Source: Eumeta japonica
Taxonomy: Eukaryota > Arthropoda > Insecta > Lepidoptera > Psychidae
Reading direction: 5' to 3'
Assembly: GCA_005406025.1 (NCBI GenBank)
Contig: BGZK01000089.1
Location: 124,001-188,000, forward strand
DNA: 64,000 nucleotides
A program made the position numbers and the translations under genes. Of this stretch, positions 47,300-60,064 are shown in pieces. Position 1 is the first letter of the stretch, and each line of letters begins with the position of its first letter. The notes under the pieces are model-generated. The model was not told where the DNA came from, searched no databases, and saw nothing but the letters and a program-made list of their open reading frames with translations.

Positions 47300-48950
47300 C
47301 TATGGTTTTTGCCAAAAATCCTATTGTCCTTTATTAAATTTCCTTTCAATTTGTTCTTCGGTGTAATAGAGAAAATCAATCAAGCAGACGTACATACCGA
47401 TATCTATTCCAAATCATAAAATATATGATTTTGAAGTATAAAATAAAAATGAGTAATGTCAAAAATTGATATATGCACAAAATAAACAGGCACAAGAAAT
47501 AATTTTCGATGTTCGAATACATAATATTCCCAATATTCCAGAAGCAGCCTCATTTTCGTTATTCTCCTGTATAAAGATATCGTGTTTCTCCATTTTCTTA
47601 AACAGTATTATCGTATATATTCATCAAATAGACGGTAAAATCATCAAAGCTCGCGTACAAAGGGATCTAACAATGAAAGAAAAAAAAAGCATTTACGTCT
47701 GGCAGAAGAAAGCCCAATGCGAAGGAAAAGCGTGTTCTTTTTCCTAAGAATTACTTAGGACAGAAATATAAGTTAAGACCTAGAACTGTAAATAAACTAT
47801 TTACTTATATAGTACAACAAATTGGACGGTCGAGTGGCTTTTGCTCAATTTATTGTATTTTGCTAGTGTGGTCTTATTTCTATTGCGATTTCTACCATTT
47901 CTTTCGATTTTAAGTTTTTGTGTGGTACCTACCCTATTATTTCACTCCCAAAACTCCATTTCATAGTATTATTAGTATGGGTAAAAAAAAAAAAATTGTA
48001 ATTTAATTGATTTAGATATCAGTTGATATATTAATTTTATTTAAACCTAATTATGTTGAAAAATTTGCAATGTCAATCATCACGATTGATAACGGCTGCG
48101 AATTGATTTTAATTCTGATCGGGTATTACAGCTTTTATTATGGAGAATCTCCCATTAGGAAAAGGATCACTTTGACATTAAAAAAAAAGGTGAAAATGTA
48201 CAAAAAGACAACACAGATGTGATTACGAATAAATAGATTTTTTTAGTCCCTCATCCGGGTATAGTTTAACTGCACGAAACATTTTGCAAACTGAATTGTC
48301 TTTATTGCTGATCTAGTAAAAGCATTGGACGAAAATGCTTAAAAATTGGTTTTATGCCCAATTCGATATATCGTTGTACAATACAATATTCTAATATCAT
48401 AATCGCTGCAGTCCCACGACCATTATAAACTTTTGTCTTTTCGCAACAAACCTTCGAGAACACACGCATTTAACAACCGCACTCCATGTCAAAACAGAGT
48501 TTAAAATAACAATGACAGCGGATGTTATCGTGCATAACATCTAAAGTACCGCCTTCCACATTCGTGCGTGGGAGGTAGACACATTGTCCTATACGTATAT
48601 CGAACAAGTTATGAGGTTGACCCGGTTACGCTCACGTACCTACATTGTCGTAATACGACCTGGGCTTGATGATAACAGTTAAAAAAATACTTTGACCCGG
48701 TACGGTACGGTTAATATGAATACAGTAAATACAAAAAATACGGATAATTTGATTACAGAGTAATTTAATGGTATTGGTGCACAGCTTTGTCGTCCAGCGA
48801 GATCACCTCAACTTTCACTCTTCTCAAACTTTCTTGCTCTATATTTCCGGTCTAATTGAGATAGATAGTTTGTTTTGATGTGTGATCGCTTACCAGGACG
48901 AGCTCATTAGTTTGAGCTTTTGCCCACTCAAATCGGTTGAGTTGGAGGGA
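47300..48950. other. Intergenic DNA, nothing recognised
   Basis: AT-rich, without recognisable genes. A 93-codon plus frame at 47466-47747 has no domain or plausible start and was not accepted. GACCCGGTTACGCTCACG near 48620 is a small GC patch. Confidence 0.3.
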
Positions 48951-49229
48951 AGTTAGGTGTGGATATTTGACTTGACTTTCAATTTTTCCACAGCTTACTA
49001 TTACTCGTTATACAAAAGACTTATTTTTGGTTTATATTATCAACACAATCCTGCCGAGCAGGACGGGTCCTTTGGTTTAAATTGCTTGTCGGTTGAACCA
49101 TTGCTAGGTAGACGTCTGTGTCGTTTAATTTTCTCTTTCAATTCATTTCCTATGAAATATGGACGGAAAAACAAATACACTGTTGTCTATCAAAAATCTC
49201 TTGTTTGTCTTTACTGTTATCATTAACAG

Positions 49230-49380
49230 AAACTGTGTAACTTTTACACGGTAATTCTTGAAATGCAGCATGAAAACACTTCGAGGTAGTAACGAAGTAA
49301 TCGGAAAGTCCATTAATTAATGAATCATTAGCTCTCGTTCGCCATCCAGTCATTCAGTGTTACTGGTCATGCTGTTGTCA
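49230..49380. promoter_or_regulatory. Homeodomain-site cluster
   Basis: CCATTAATTAATGAATCATTAGC at about 49311-49333 packs several TAAT/ATTA cores into 22 bases, within moderately GC-rich, non-repetitive DNA. It may be a regulatory element; this is inference only. Confidence 0.25.
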
Positions 49381-49536
49381 TTAGGTTTTGGCAATCAAAT
49401 CCAGTATTCTGTGACGAAGAAAATCAGCAATGGTCCGAACGAGTTATCGACCTTGCTCAGAAATCTTTTCTAAGTTTCGTTATACAGCAATTCGCTAAGA
49501 GACGAAGGCTTTTTTCAAGGCACGCCATTCGTTTAC

Positions 49537-49586
49537 AGGTGTTTACATAAATAAAATTTTAGGTGTTTACATAAATAAAATTTTAA
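49537..49586. repeat. Tandem 24-bp repeat with forkhead motif
   Basis: GTGTTTACATAAATAAAATTTTA occurs twice in a row starting at 49539 and 49563. Each copy contains TGTTTAC, the forkhead-factor core, followed by ATAAATAAA. Confidence 0.8.
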
Positions 49587-49589
49587 GGG

Positions 49590-52080
49590 GGAAACGAGCA
49601 TGCGGGTCACAAGATAGTATGTGGTCAACGCCGTTCATGAACAAGGGAGACCTCTAATACGAGAATCGAGTTCTTAACACCACTCATGTCTACAAAAACA
49701 GCATCAGACTTCTGATTTATGCGATGACGATGGCTGTCAACGTAGTATGTATTTCTGTATTATAGATTATTAGTGAGAGATTTTTTTCGCAGTTACTTAG
49801 TCACCTCGGACCGCGCTATGAGATAGAACAGGGTAAATTAAATTTGTCCAAACAGTCCATGTCACGTTTTTATACACTTGAGCATGGTTTTTCTTCAAGC
49901 ATATGGTATTAGTTTTCAAGCTTTGAAGCACTGCGTGTTCTACCGTAGGAAAGCTCTCAAAGCTTTCGGGTCACGTGTTTATATTCAAGCTTCTCAACAT
50001 CGCCGGCGGATAAGTTAACCACTAGACGATGTACTATTTGTTAAATGAACGATTAATCAAACATATAATACCAGTAGATAATAATACTCATTTTGTATTT
50101 GACATAATTAAATTTAAATATTTACACCGGAACAACGAGACAAAAATAATTACCGCGATCACGCACGTACAATTGTAGCTCGCGAGTTGACAAACCGCGC
50201 CTTGCTTGTAAGAACGCAACGGCCTTTGCCAAGTGTTATTGTCACGCGTGTATTTTTTCGTTTGGTAAAGGTCACGCGTCAGCTCTCAGTACGTTAGCCG
50301 GAAGCTGTTCCTGGCGCATGTGCCGGTGGCCTCATAAATCTTGCAGCGATAATTAAGTAGGTATGTATCGATGGCGATAAAGGCGTGTCTGAATCTGTAT
50401 CAAGACACGGCTCGCGTTGTATAATGCCGGTGACTATTAAACGGTTAAACGGAACCGGTTTTTCGATTTCTGGAGTCTATGATACTTCCGATTGCAATAA
50501 CTATGTACGCTTAACGGATACGTAATTGTGAATTATATATATATATATTTAAATATATCCATTCATCTCCAGTTTTTATGATCAGAGCAAAAACAATTTG
50601 AAAACGATTACAATGACGTTATCGCCTTCACAGCATTCCTATTATCTTACTTATAAATATTTCAATGTGCTATCTGAGCTGTGTAATGTACTGGCCTATG
50701 GCCTATGTGTTAGACAAATTTTAATTAGTACCATGTTGTGCTTTTCCGACAGCCGCTTGAAAAGACGTGAAACAGAGTACAGTTAAAATATTAACGATTT
50801 TAATCTAGCAATAATTGTTTTTTGAAATAAAGTTCCACTTATCTTTATATGTGCACGATATTTAAATGAAATGAACCACGATTATACTATGAGAAATCCG
50901 TTGAACAGCCATTCAAGGAATTGCGATTTCATTGCGTAAATGGCGGTCGTTGACTATATAAGTAGATAGAGACAGATATTTTTTCCATGTTCATTATTTT
51001 TAATACTTTTACAAAGCACTAAGTTACTGGGAAAATACGATAGCTATAAGGTTATATTTTTCCTTATTGTGATTTTAAAAGCATAAGTAGTTATATAAAA
51101 ACAGGAAATATTATTGAAAACAGTTTTTTATGAAATATATACCTATGCATATATGAAAGTGAATGCGGACAACATATAGTGCGTTGAACTGGTTTGGCTA
51201 TCTGTAAGGAATCAATAAAAGTGACAGATGAAAGAAATCATCTACCGCAAACGTGTCACGGAAAGGTTGACGAGGGAGGATCTAGGATATCTTGTGACGA
51301 TCAAAGCATGGTGGCGTATTAAAGAAGGGACAAATCTGAGCACTTGTCAACAACGAACTCGCTAGAAGAGACCGATGGACGTCGACGAGGAAAATTTATA
51401 TGTGAAGGTCGTATTAAGTGAAGATCTTTGATCTACGTTTATTGCGCCGTAACGCATGCGTGAGCTTATAGCACCAGCTCATTCCTACTCGTTAGAGACA
51501 CTCTTAGATATCAATTTTACCATTCAATGGGATAAGTTCTTAAAAATAATAGAATGATATAAATATAGTTCTTTATCGAAATGCATTCGAGCGGTGGTCA
51601 CTTTTGTGTTATAATTTTAATCGAGTCTATGTTTAAAACCACTTTTTTATGGTTCGACAGTGTTTTAAATCTTCAGTGCCGGAGGTTAGAACGCTACGTG
51701 GTCATGGTCATCGACAGTCCTTGACGCTGACGAGTGGCGGGTTTAAGGGCCGAACCTCCGTCATAAATAAGATCTAAGGAAGTTGTGCCCCTGGTCCGTC
51801 TTTGAAGCAATCCTCTGAAGGTGTGTACGCTGTGCGTGGACGAAAAACCTGATACTGCGCCATCTTTATTTTATTATACGTTAATGATTACCAAAAGTAA
51901 CTTACTGGTTACAATTTTTTTTATTAATAACATTTCGAAACACTTGAATTGTTTGCATTGTGCTTTTAGAAAAAATATATTAAATTCGACATCGCTGTGA
52001 ATAGGCAACCGATTCCTATCTTCACGGTGAATTGTAGTTTTACGTTACGAGAAAAAGCACCGAATTAATTCTGTAAGTCT
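49590..52080. other. Intergenic DNA with sparse remnants
   Basis: Around 50150 (ACCGCGATCACGCACGTACAATTGTAGC) the text resembles 870-895 near the left end. AGCTGTTCCTGGCGCATGTGCCGGTGG near 50310 resembles CGGCACATGTGCCGG at 3226. At 51670-51790, GGTTAGAACG ... GTTTAAGGGCCGAACCTCCGTCATAAATAAGATC may be a diverged 3' part of the SINE. No gene was seen. Confidence 0.3.
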
Positions 52081-52088
52081 AATCGTTT

Positions 52089-52090
<2 letters not shown>

Positions 52091-52162
<72 letters not shown>
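52091..52162. repeat. (AT)n microsatellite, ~36 units
   Basis: Uninterrupted AT dinucleotides for about 72 bases. Likely length-polymorphic and prone to assembly error. Confidence 0.95.
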
Positions 52163-52165
<3 letters not shown>

Positions 52166-52309
52166 ATACTTATTTCTTAAGCGCATCTTGTAACTATGAA
52201 AGACCAACGTAGAGAATGATTAAAGTCGTTAGTAGATAAAAAAAACACCAACTATATCGATATTGCATCTAAAGAAAACTAGTAGCCATATTAATAGGTT
52301 ATATACCAA

Positions 52310-52560
52310 AAAAACATGGCGGTGAGCGGGCTAAGTGGGGCGTGATATCAAAGGCGAATGGAGTGAGGCAGTTACGCGGCGACGAATTACGTACACTACG
52401 TCGAGAGGAATCGAGGAAGGCTGTTCGTGATAGGGGAGGACGAAGTGAAGTTGACAGCAGTGCCCGAAACGGGAAAGGGTCGAAAGGGAACACCGGGAAT
52501 GCACCACTAGGGCAGAACTACATCGAGGGGGTTACAAAAAGTAGAGATATCGGTTGAACA
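52310..52560 (+). other. GC-rich block with open frames, unassigned
   Basis: GGCGGTGAGCGGGCTAAGTGGGGCG to CATCGAGGGGGTTACAAAAAG is much richer in G than its surroundings. In one plus frame it reads HYVERNRGRLFVIGEDEVKL, then TAVPETGKGRKGTPG; in another, 71 codons from 52342. No family was recognised; a retroelement fragment is plausible. Confidence 0.25.
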
Positions 52561-53389
52561 CCTTGTAAAAATATACCAAAAAAAAAGTCGTTTCACATTA
52601 AAATACTTTGTTATTATTATGATAATGTAAAATTGCAAAATTTAATCGTATTGAACATCTTGGGGTTATAATTTTTTTTTTGATGGAACGTTGTGTAAAT
52701 AAAATACTTTTACTTACTTCATTAAAGCATTATATTAAAAACAATGAAATATTAATTACGCACTAATTTAAATATTATAGTAATTAGTTGGATTATTTAT
52801 ACTTGCGATATTACGTCAGTCGGTGAAATATTCCGCAATATATTGTACCCGTCGCCACAAGGAGGTGGAGGCGTTGTGGGAAAACGAGAGCCGTCGTCGA
52901 AAGGAAAATGCAATCCGCTAAATTACGCTATGACGCGGCGGAAAAATATGGTGGAATAATTGTGTAGGAAGCGGTTTCGATTCATACGCAGACGTGGCTG
53001 TTTCTGTTTTTTTTTTTTTTAACCGAGCTTACGTAAGATCACACTTTAATACGAGGTGAATGTCGATTTTGAGAGGTGATAATCCGATTTATGAATAATA
53101 TTCGCTTTTATACAACGCTGCCATTATATATTATTTTTCTTAAGGTGTTTTTTTTTTTGTCAGTGTGAAATATCTCCCTTGATACACTGTCAAACTTAAT
53201 GTTTTATACGCCATTTTGAAGATTATTTTTCCCTCTAATGACGGAAAATAAGTTCAGATAAGTTTTAGTTTATTTCCGTTAAACAATTGCAACTTTAATA
53301 TTTACGTTTTAAAATTCACATTTTAAAAGAATATTTAAAGCCATCTATTGGCATATTTATATATTATTTCTCTATGGTGCTTTTTGTTC

Positions 53390-53447
53390 GTATGAAATAT
53401 CTAAATGTAAATAAAAATATTTTTTTTTACATTTAGATATTTCATAC
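53390..53447. repeat. Perfect 22-bp hairpin, 14-base loop
   Basis: GTATGAAATATCTAAATGTAAA (53390-53411) is the exact reverse complement of 53426-53447. The size is like a pre-miRNA, but a stem with no mismatch is more typical of a MITE or an siRNA-type hairpin. Confidence 0.85.
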
Positions 53448-53449
53448 CA

Positions 53450-55000
53450 TTTAAATAATAAATTCATAAACTGTATATAATACCCTATATAATATTAATA
53501 TAAGACTAATTTCGTTACCATTCTTTAGAATAAAACATTTAACATTAATAAATATTTACATTTGTTTATTTCTACTTTATTAAATTACGTAATTGACTAC
53601 TATCGATGCGACATTTTCTCATAGGTCACCTAGTTATACTAAAAATACTAAATATCAGAGAGTACACTATTGTTGATGATAATCTTAATAAATAAATGAA
53701 ACCGTGACAGAGGTAAGGTTGTAAAATAAAAACCGGACAAGTACGAATAGAACTGGCACCTTGAGGGTTCCGTACAAACTTAGTCATGTATGTTTTATTC
53801 ATCAAGAATTTTGATGATTTTTGTCTGTTTTCGATACCGATACTGGAAAGATAACGGGCCCAGAAGTTTATCATAATAACGAAACTTGTGATTTAAGAAA
53901 AAATCCGAATTCTTATAAGAATTACCAAATTTTTGTAAATATTCACTTTTCATAGCGGGAAGGTAAAAAGATTGTCTCCCATAGATTTGTTTCCGCCAAG
54001 GTTCACATCCCGATTGCAAGTGTGAATAAAAATATTTGTTCATAATGGTATGATATAAATGCAAATTAACCATTTTCGGACTTATCCCGTTGCGAGACTT
54101 GGCTTCTTGTCACATTTCATGATTTTAGATCAATGGGAAGTAAACTATAGGTTTTCATTTACCAGCGTAGTCTTAAAATATAAGGCTGAAAGTGTCTTTT
54201 ATTTGGATCGATTTAGGAACTTTATTTTTAACTTCAAGGGACTGCAGACATAAATATTCGATGTAGATTTCATCTTTATACCTTCACGTGGTCTAGAGAT
54301 AAAGGATCTTGACGCAGGAGCAGAAAACGAAGTAATGATCCCGTAAAGGATCGTTGTTCTTATAAAGATACGGATCCCTAAAAACAGTCGTCTTTTTCTC
54401 TATGGTATGAGCAAATACGAAAGTAATTATTGATAAAATTCATATTAATTCGTTTATGTATTTAGACATTTATTGTTCAAACGGCTAATAGATTCAGAAG
54501 GAATTAATAAAGTGGAGACTTATTGCAGGGAAGGAAAATTGTTGAAACTTTGCATAAAATTCGTTTATCGAAAACTTTAAATATGTTATAAGTATGTTTA
54601 TAATAATCAAATATAAATTATTACTTTTTAATAATATTAATAAAATCAATAAAATAATTAACTGAAGTCGATTTACAGTCATTTTTAAGCGATATAATAG
54701 AAACCTTTAAGCTTCATGTCGTTGAAATGTTTTTTATTGCGTAGACACAGTGTTTATATAAACAAGGACATCATGGCATCGGTGTCCGTGTCCTGCGAGG
54801 CGACGAAATGAGGACAGAAGGACATCTACTGCGCAAACGTAACAAGTAGTCGCGCTCGCTCACCGAAACGACCGACTATCGTCCGACTACGTTTGTTGTC
54901 AATCGTATAAATTATATGTATAAATAGGTTTAGAAGGTTAGAATACAGCCTCGTCAAAAACTTAGTTTAGGCTGTGTACAGTTATGTATATAGTTAAGTT
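53450..55000. other. Intergenic DNA, nothing recognised
   Basis: AT-rich. Frames of up to 92 codons (for example 53795-54073 minus) show no domain. GGTTCCGTACAAACTTAGTC around 53767 is reminiscent of GGTTCCG-type transposon ends. A CG-rich patch at 54780-54900 contains GCGAGGCGACGAAATGAGGACAG. Confidence 0.3.
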
Positions 55001-55275
55001 GAGCGGTGGTGCGTCAGTGGTTGAGAACGTCGCTTCAGAACCGCAAGGTGTTGAGTTCGATCCTGACCGACTGACCGGGCGAGTTGGTCGATTAGTTTTC
55101 GACTTCAGATAAATTAACCGTTCTCTCCGAGCCTAGAAGATCACGTTAAGCCGTCGATCACGGACACCGTCGTTACGTCGATAGGCGACGGCCGTGAGTA
55201 GCTTCCTACCCTCACTGAGCCAGCTTATAGGGCTCAAGATCCAAGGCCCTCAGTCTGAAATAAATAGATTTTGTT
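55001..55275 (+). mobile_element. tRNA-derived SINE
   Basis: A-box-like GAGCGGTGGTGCGTCAGTGGTTGAGAACG, B box GAGTTCGATCCTGACC (close to the GGTTCGANTCC consensus), body CACGTTAAGCCGTCGATCACGG and TAGGGCTCAAGATCCAAGGC, ending GTCTGAAATAAATAG. Same family as the copies at 29958, 34138 and 43938. Confidence 0.8.
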
Positions 55276-55699
55276 GTGGAAGGGCTGTATCGCAGTAGTG
55301 GCGTGATTTATTGCGTATATAGGTAGCTCGCATGCCCCTTCTGTTTGAGAACCTTAGTCTTCTACTCGCGTTATATCAGCACCTTATAAAACACACACAC
55401 ACACTCATATACACATGTTATAATTATATTATTTCCAAATATTAGTAGAAAAAATCTCACAACTGTATTATGTGTCTGTAACGTAAGGAGATAAACTGTA
55501 GGTATACGTGTAGTATATAATTTTGCGTGGTTAACTTATACATTACACATTAAACATTATTAAAATCAATTAGTAATCAAAGCATACAATAATATACCCA
55601 TTTAATATACCGACTCTGAAATAGACTATGTCGCTGGCGGCGTCATCGAGGGTCATTTTAAACAAGTTTTAACGATTTTCCAGGATGCTTGATGAAACA

Positions 55700-55870
55700 T
55701 TCCATTAATTGCAGTCCTCAATCAACAATTTACACAACAATCAAAGAATCGAGCATGATGTTGCAAAGCGAGAGAGGGTCTCGATTCACGACCGCCGCGA
55801 GCTTGACGGTCTGACCACGTCGACGACGTTTAAACGACACGAATCGGTAAGTTGCTTTTACTCGGTGAAA
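55700..55870. promoter_or_regulatory. CpG-rich block, possible regulatory DNA
   Basis: GCATGATGTTGCAAAGCGAGAGAGGGTCTCGATTCACGACCGCCGCGAGC is followed by repeated CGACG/ACGTCG words. High complexity, and not related to repeats elsewhere in the window. Function is unknown. Confidence 0.2.
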
Positions 55871-56042
55871 GAATAGATTTTTATTTTATTCGGGATCGAA
55901 GACAGTGTTTCGTTTATTTATGTCAGTTCTAGATCAACGACAGGCCATTATCAGGTATTGTAATATTATATACCTTTTTCTGTTTGTCGTCGCACATTTT
56001 CTCAGAAAGAAATAGTTGGGTGTGGTTGAAAACGTATTAAAT

Positions 56043-56045
<3 letters not shown>

Positions 56046-56084
<39 letters not shown>
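56046..56084. repeat. (AT)n microsatellite
   Basis: About 19 AT units, uninterrupted. Confidence 0.95.
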
Positions 56085-56085
<1 letters not shown>

Positions 56086-56089
56086 ATTA

Positions 56090-58190
56090 TGTGCGCCGTA
56101 ACAAAGAAATAAAAAAGTACGAGTGGAATATTTCTAGGCTTGAAGGAAAGGATATGATATGTGAAATTTAAATATGTCTATATTGCATGTATCATTATTA
56201 AAATGTAAATCGGTGTGTGATATTTTTTTTATATAAAACTATTCCGTATCGTTATACTGTTATAATGTTGCAATGGTGCGATTGTTCGCGTACAGTGAAC
56301 CACGCCTAAATACGACATCACATGAAGCGTGTGCTCAATTAGTACGTGTTACTATAAACTGCCATATAAGATGGCATACACTTTAACCGAATACTAGACG
56401 TGTATGTGTTTAGTAATTTTTCTTTGATATAATGGTTGAGAATCGGAAGTTTGTTTATTGCATTGATGTATTTTATAATATAATTGATGAGTATACATAT
56501 TTTTTAATTGGCAACAAAGTGTTATTGTATAGTGCGCTCACGGTGAAAACACACACATTTATTTCTCATTGCTACTTTTCGTATCGCAAAAACTGTATCT
56601 TCGTTGATTGTTTACTTTATATTCAGTATTAAGAAGAAGTAGCTTTCGGAAGTGACGAGAAGTAGCGGCCGACTTCAATCGGAATCCTAAATTTTATCTA
56701 GAAAAAATTCACAACTTCACCCAGTCCACTTTGAACTTTGTGTTATATATGTAAGTATGCATGCACGTATTGTTTGTTTCTGAACATCTGTTGATTCCAT
56801 TTACTCATGCTAATATTAGAATTACGGTAAGAAATAGAAATATTTGGAAAATCCAAAAGTGCACGACTCATAATGTTCATTCGTTTTTTGTTAATAACTA
56901 TTAAACGACACAAATCAAGTTAACCATTTTCAATACCAATCTCCGGACAGTGGATCTAAAGCTATTAAAAAAAAATGGATCAAATTAGTGAATTTTTACG
57001 CTCGCTATCGTGTCCGGAACGAAAAAAGTGTTGATTGACAGGAAATTTCTTTTGACTATTTTGATAGTTTTTTCTAATTGTATTATGTTAAATCGATTTG
57101 AACCAGTGATAGAATTAATCTTCATTAAATTATCTATCAAATAGTGCACAGGTTAATAAAATTACATGAATTATTAATCGTGTTATTGATGAAAAAAGTT
57201 ACGAAATTGAGGAAAAAAAATTATTCGTTCGTAGAGCACTTCTTAATGCTTCGCATTATGAGTCGTGCAATAATAACCGACCTCACAGATTATACTTTAG
57301 CCGCTTTTTTGAAACGACAGTTTTTCAGTGTCATTGCGACGGAAGAACGCCGCGAAACCACCTTTACCGTTTTCGATAACATTCCCTTAGTTTGTCGCGT
57401 ACGATAATGATTTATGAGCACTTTATGAACATTACACAAACAAGTTATACACCTAATATAAATATTTGTAATTTTTCAGAAACCTGTAAGCTATATCGAT
57501 ACGTATATTCTTGTCGTAACTTTCATATACTGTATATTTACTTTCACCGAAAATTACTTTTCAATGTTTCGAAATTAATTTATGTCAATTAATAATTCGT
57601 TTTATAAACAACGAATAAGAAGCTTAGCTTCTGTATAGTACATCAAATCTCACGAAAATTTTTCCTTTTTTTTTATTATTAAATTATCAAATATATAGTT
57701 GATAATATAATAATTTTAGCGATGACCCAACAAAAAAGCATCAAGCAGTGTTTGTGTGATTATAAATACATATATCTTACGATCGTCGGTGAACATTTAA
57801 GGCTTTTCACAAAAGCGACACTTGAGTCGTCTAGACTTTATAGAATGTTACCTTTATTCAGATCAAGCAAAACCACGCGGCAAATCCTCCCGTCCTGCAA
57901 TGTGTTTTTCGCTGTTTATTTCATATATAAATATTTCTTATACTGAAAGTACAAACAAAATGTAATACAACATTTGTACACAGGTTCATTAATAAAATTT
58001 CCTCATGTTCTCAATAGTTTTAAGTCGTCCATTTCATTACTTAATTTTTTTCCATACTTAGGATTTATTATTAAATAAAATAAACATACAAATATTAAGA
58101 TTTCAAATGTGACGAGCACAAAAAACATCTCTTTATTTATTGTAAATAATTTCTATGATATCCCTAAGGAAATTTAAAACAAGGGAAAAA
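56090..58190. other. Intergenic DNA, nothing coding recognised
   Basis: AT-rich. A short match to 37960-38040 lies at 56845-56920. The plus frames at 57144-57407, 57392-57592 and 57722-57946 have no domain and biased AT codons. Confidence 0.3.
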
Positions 58191-58500
58191 CTCCATTCTA
58201 ACGGAAAGCTAAAGGATTTTCGTGGAAATTTAATGAACGGAAAGATATTACGATCGGCGAGGCGGATAGAGTATTTGTTAGGGGAATTCGACCGCCCGCC
58301 GTGAAGAAATGATACCCCACTTAGACAACTCTCGAGGAATTTCCCTATTATATTTTCCGGTATCTACGGTCGCTTCCGAGAGGGGGCGCGCAGTTTTCGT
58401 CGAAATCTGTTTATCGTGTTTCCATCGGGTACGGTAAATGGAAGATTCCTATGAAATAACGCTTCGCTGTGAATGTAATTATTCTAATGGAATAAATAAT
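58190..58500. promoter_or_regulatory. GC-rich block, possible regulatory DNA
   Basis: TATTACGATCGGCGAGGCGGATAG ... GACCGCCCGCCGTGAAGAAATGATACCCC ... CGGTATCTACGGTCGCTTCCGAGAGGGGGCGCGCAG. Complex, non-repetitive and sharply different from its AT-rich flanks. The regulatory call is inference. Confidence 0.2.
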
Positions 58501-58889
58501 GGAAATTCATGAAAACTTTTCAAATTTTCGTACATTTCGTCCACTTGTTTATTTACGCTCGATGCAAATATGTTGTACGGAAATACGAACTCGATATTTA
58601 TTCAAGAAATGTCATCTCTTATTGACTCAGTGATCGTGTACTTAAACACAAACAAGCGCAAATAGATAAAGTGAAAATACTTGATTCCTAAACATGTTAT
58701 TTCTGTGGAAGCGATCGCGGCGCCATCTCGGCTACACTCTGTTGTGGAATCGAAGTTTAACAATCTTTATGTTTTGTTTTACGTTGGTCGACAGTTCCAT
58801 TTTAACGCGGGCTGAGAGCTGATCGTTCGAAATTCCTACAAAAATTAAGGTATAATATTTTATGTTCATCGCGATAATGGCTTTAGGTA

Positions 58890-59650
58890 TGAGAAATTGT
58901 ATAAAAATAGGCCAAGAGCATGTCGGACGATGCTACTACAGGGTTCCGAAGCCATTACTACAAAGAAATGCACTACAGATGAATAAACTGTGTTGTTAGT
59001 CTTTTTTCCATGTTTCCTGCACAGAATAGTTATAAGCATTTTAGTCGCTAACTAGAGAAATAAGTAGGTATATCGACTATTACCCTTAAATTAATGTAAA
59101 CTAAAGTGCACCAGCAAAAGAGCGTATTTTCATGGCACTTACGTCCTTTTGTTGAGGAGCGCAGTTTTAAGGAAGTACTTAAAAACGGTATATTCGATGA
59201 TCTTTAAAACAATTTTTGTTGAAAGTATTTATTAAGTGTTACCATCGTTATTTGTTCATATTTTTTATTATACGGTTTAGAAATAGAGGAGAACACAATT
59301 TATGCTACTTTCGGAGCGATTATTTCCAAAAGTTAATCAAAAAAATTTCTTAGAGGCCTCTGTGTTTCAAAAAGATTTGATGAAATATATCCTACTCGTA
59401 GATGTTTACTGAAAAAAAAATTTTAGATTTTGTTACCTGTATGGAGTGCTTCTTCTAGAAATATTTACTTTTATAATTTAACTATGAAACTAAGTAGCGA
59501 CTCATACAAGACACCTATACTCTGAATTTCATTAATATACATCTTGTAGTTTTTGAGTAAAATGCCTGTGAAATACGTACGGACGGACATGATGAACCTA
59601 TTAAGGGTTCTGTTTTGCCATTTAGGCTCGGAACCCTAAAAACGGATTGA
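58890..59650 (-). repeat. ~750-bp dispersed repeat (inverted partner at 36960)
   Basis: The minus strand carries GTATAGGTGTCTTGTATGAG, CTACTTAGTTTCATAGTTA, AATATTTCTAGAAGAAGCACTCC, GTAGCATAAATTGTG, CGAATATACCGTTTTTAAGT, CTCAACAAAAGGACGTAAG and CATCGTCCGACATGCTCTTGGCC, in the order seen at 36960-37725. The plus-strand right edge, GGTTCTGTTTTGCCATTTAGGCTCGGAACCCTAAAAA, is the familiar GGTTCCG...CGGAACCCT end of a lepidopteran transposon group. Confidence 0.7.
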
Positions 59651-60064
59651 ACCGCTAACCGTGAACGGAACGGAGATATAAAATCACCTTCACATTTACG
59701 TGCTAAGGATTTAGGCATGTGTATTAGGACCGTTAACAATTGTGAAAAACATACAACCGGGCGGACAAAGTTACATACTCAAACGAAATATCTGCACTAT
59801 GTTGAGATTGATGAAATAATTGACTACAGAACTCAACAAATTAAACGGAATAAATTCTATTATTTCGTTTTATTACCCTGTTTTAATTAATGTTGAATTG
59901 GGTTTTTGAATGCTTTTTTTTTGTGATAAATGGAAACATCATATATAAGTTTTATAACAAAAGTATTTTTTTTCGCAATAATTCAAAAGTTATTTCAAAA
60001 TAAAAATTAATTTTTGAATCCAGTACCAAAGACACGCGACAGCTCCCGAACAAACCCGAGCGCG

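Noticed and set aside
47466..47747. 93-codon plus-strand frame
   Set aside because: No conserved motif; it ends at a lysine-rich stretch in AT-rich DNA with no splice signals or promoter.
53795..54073. 92-codon minus-strand frame
   Set aside because: No domain; AT-driven composition and no supporting context.
55001..55080. tRNA gene suggested by A- and B-box-like motifs
   Set aside because: No cloverleaf or acceptor stem closes, and the head is joined to a SINE body present at three other places.
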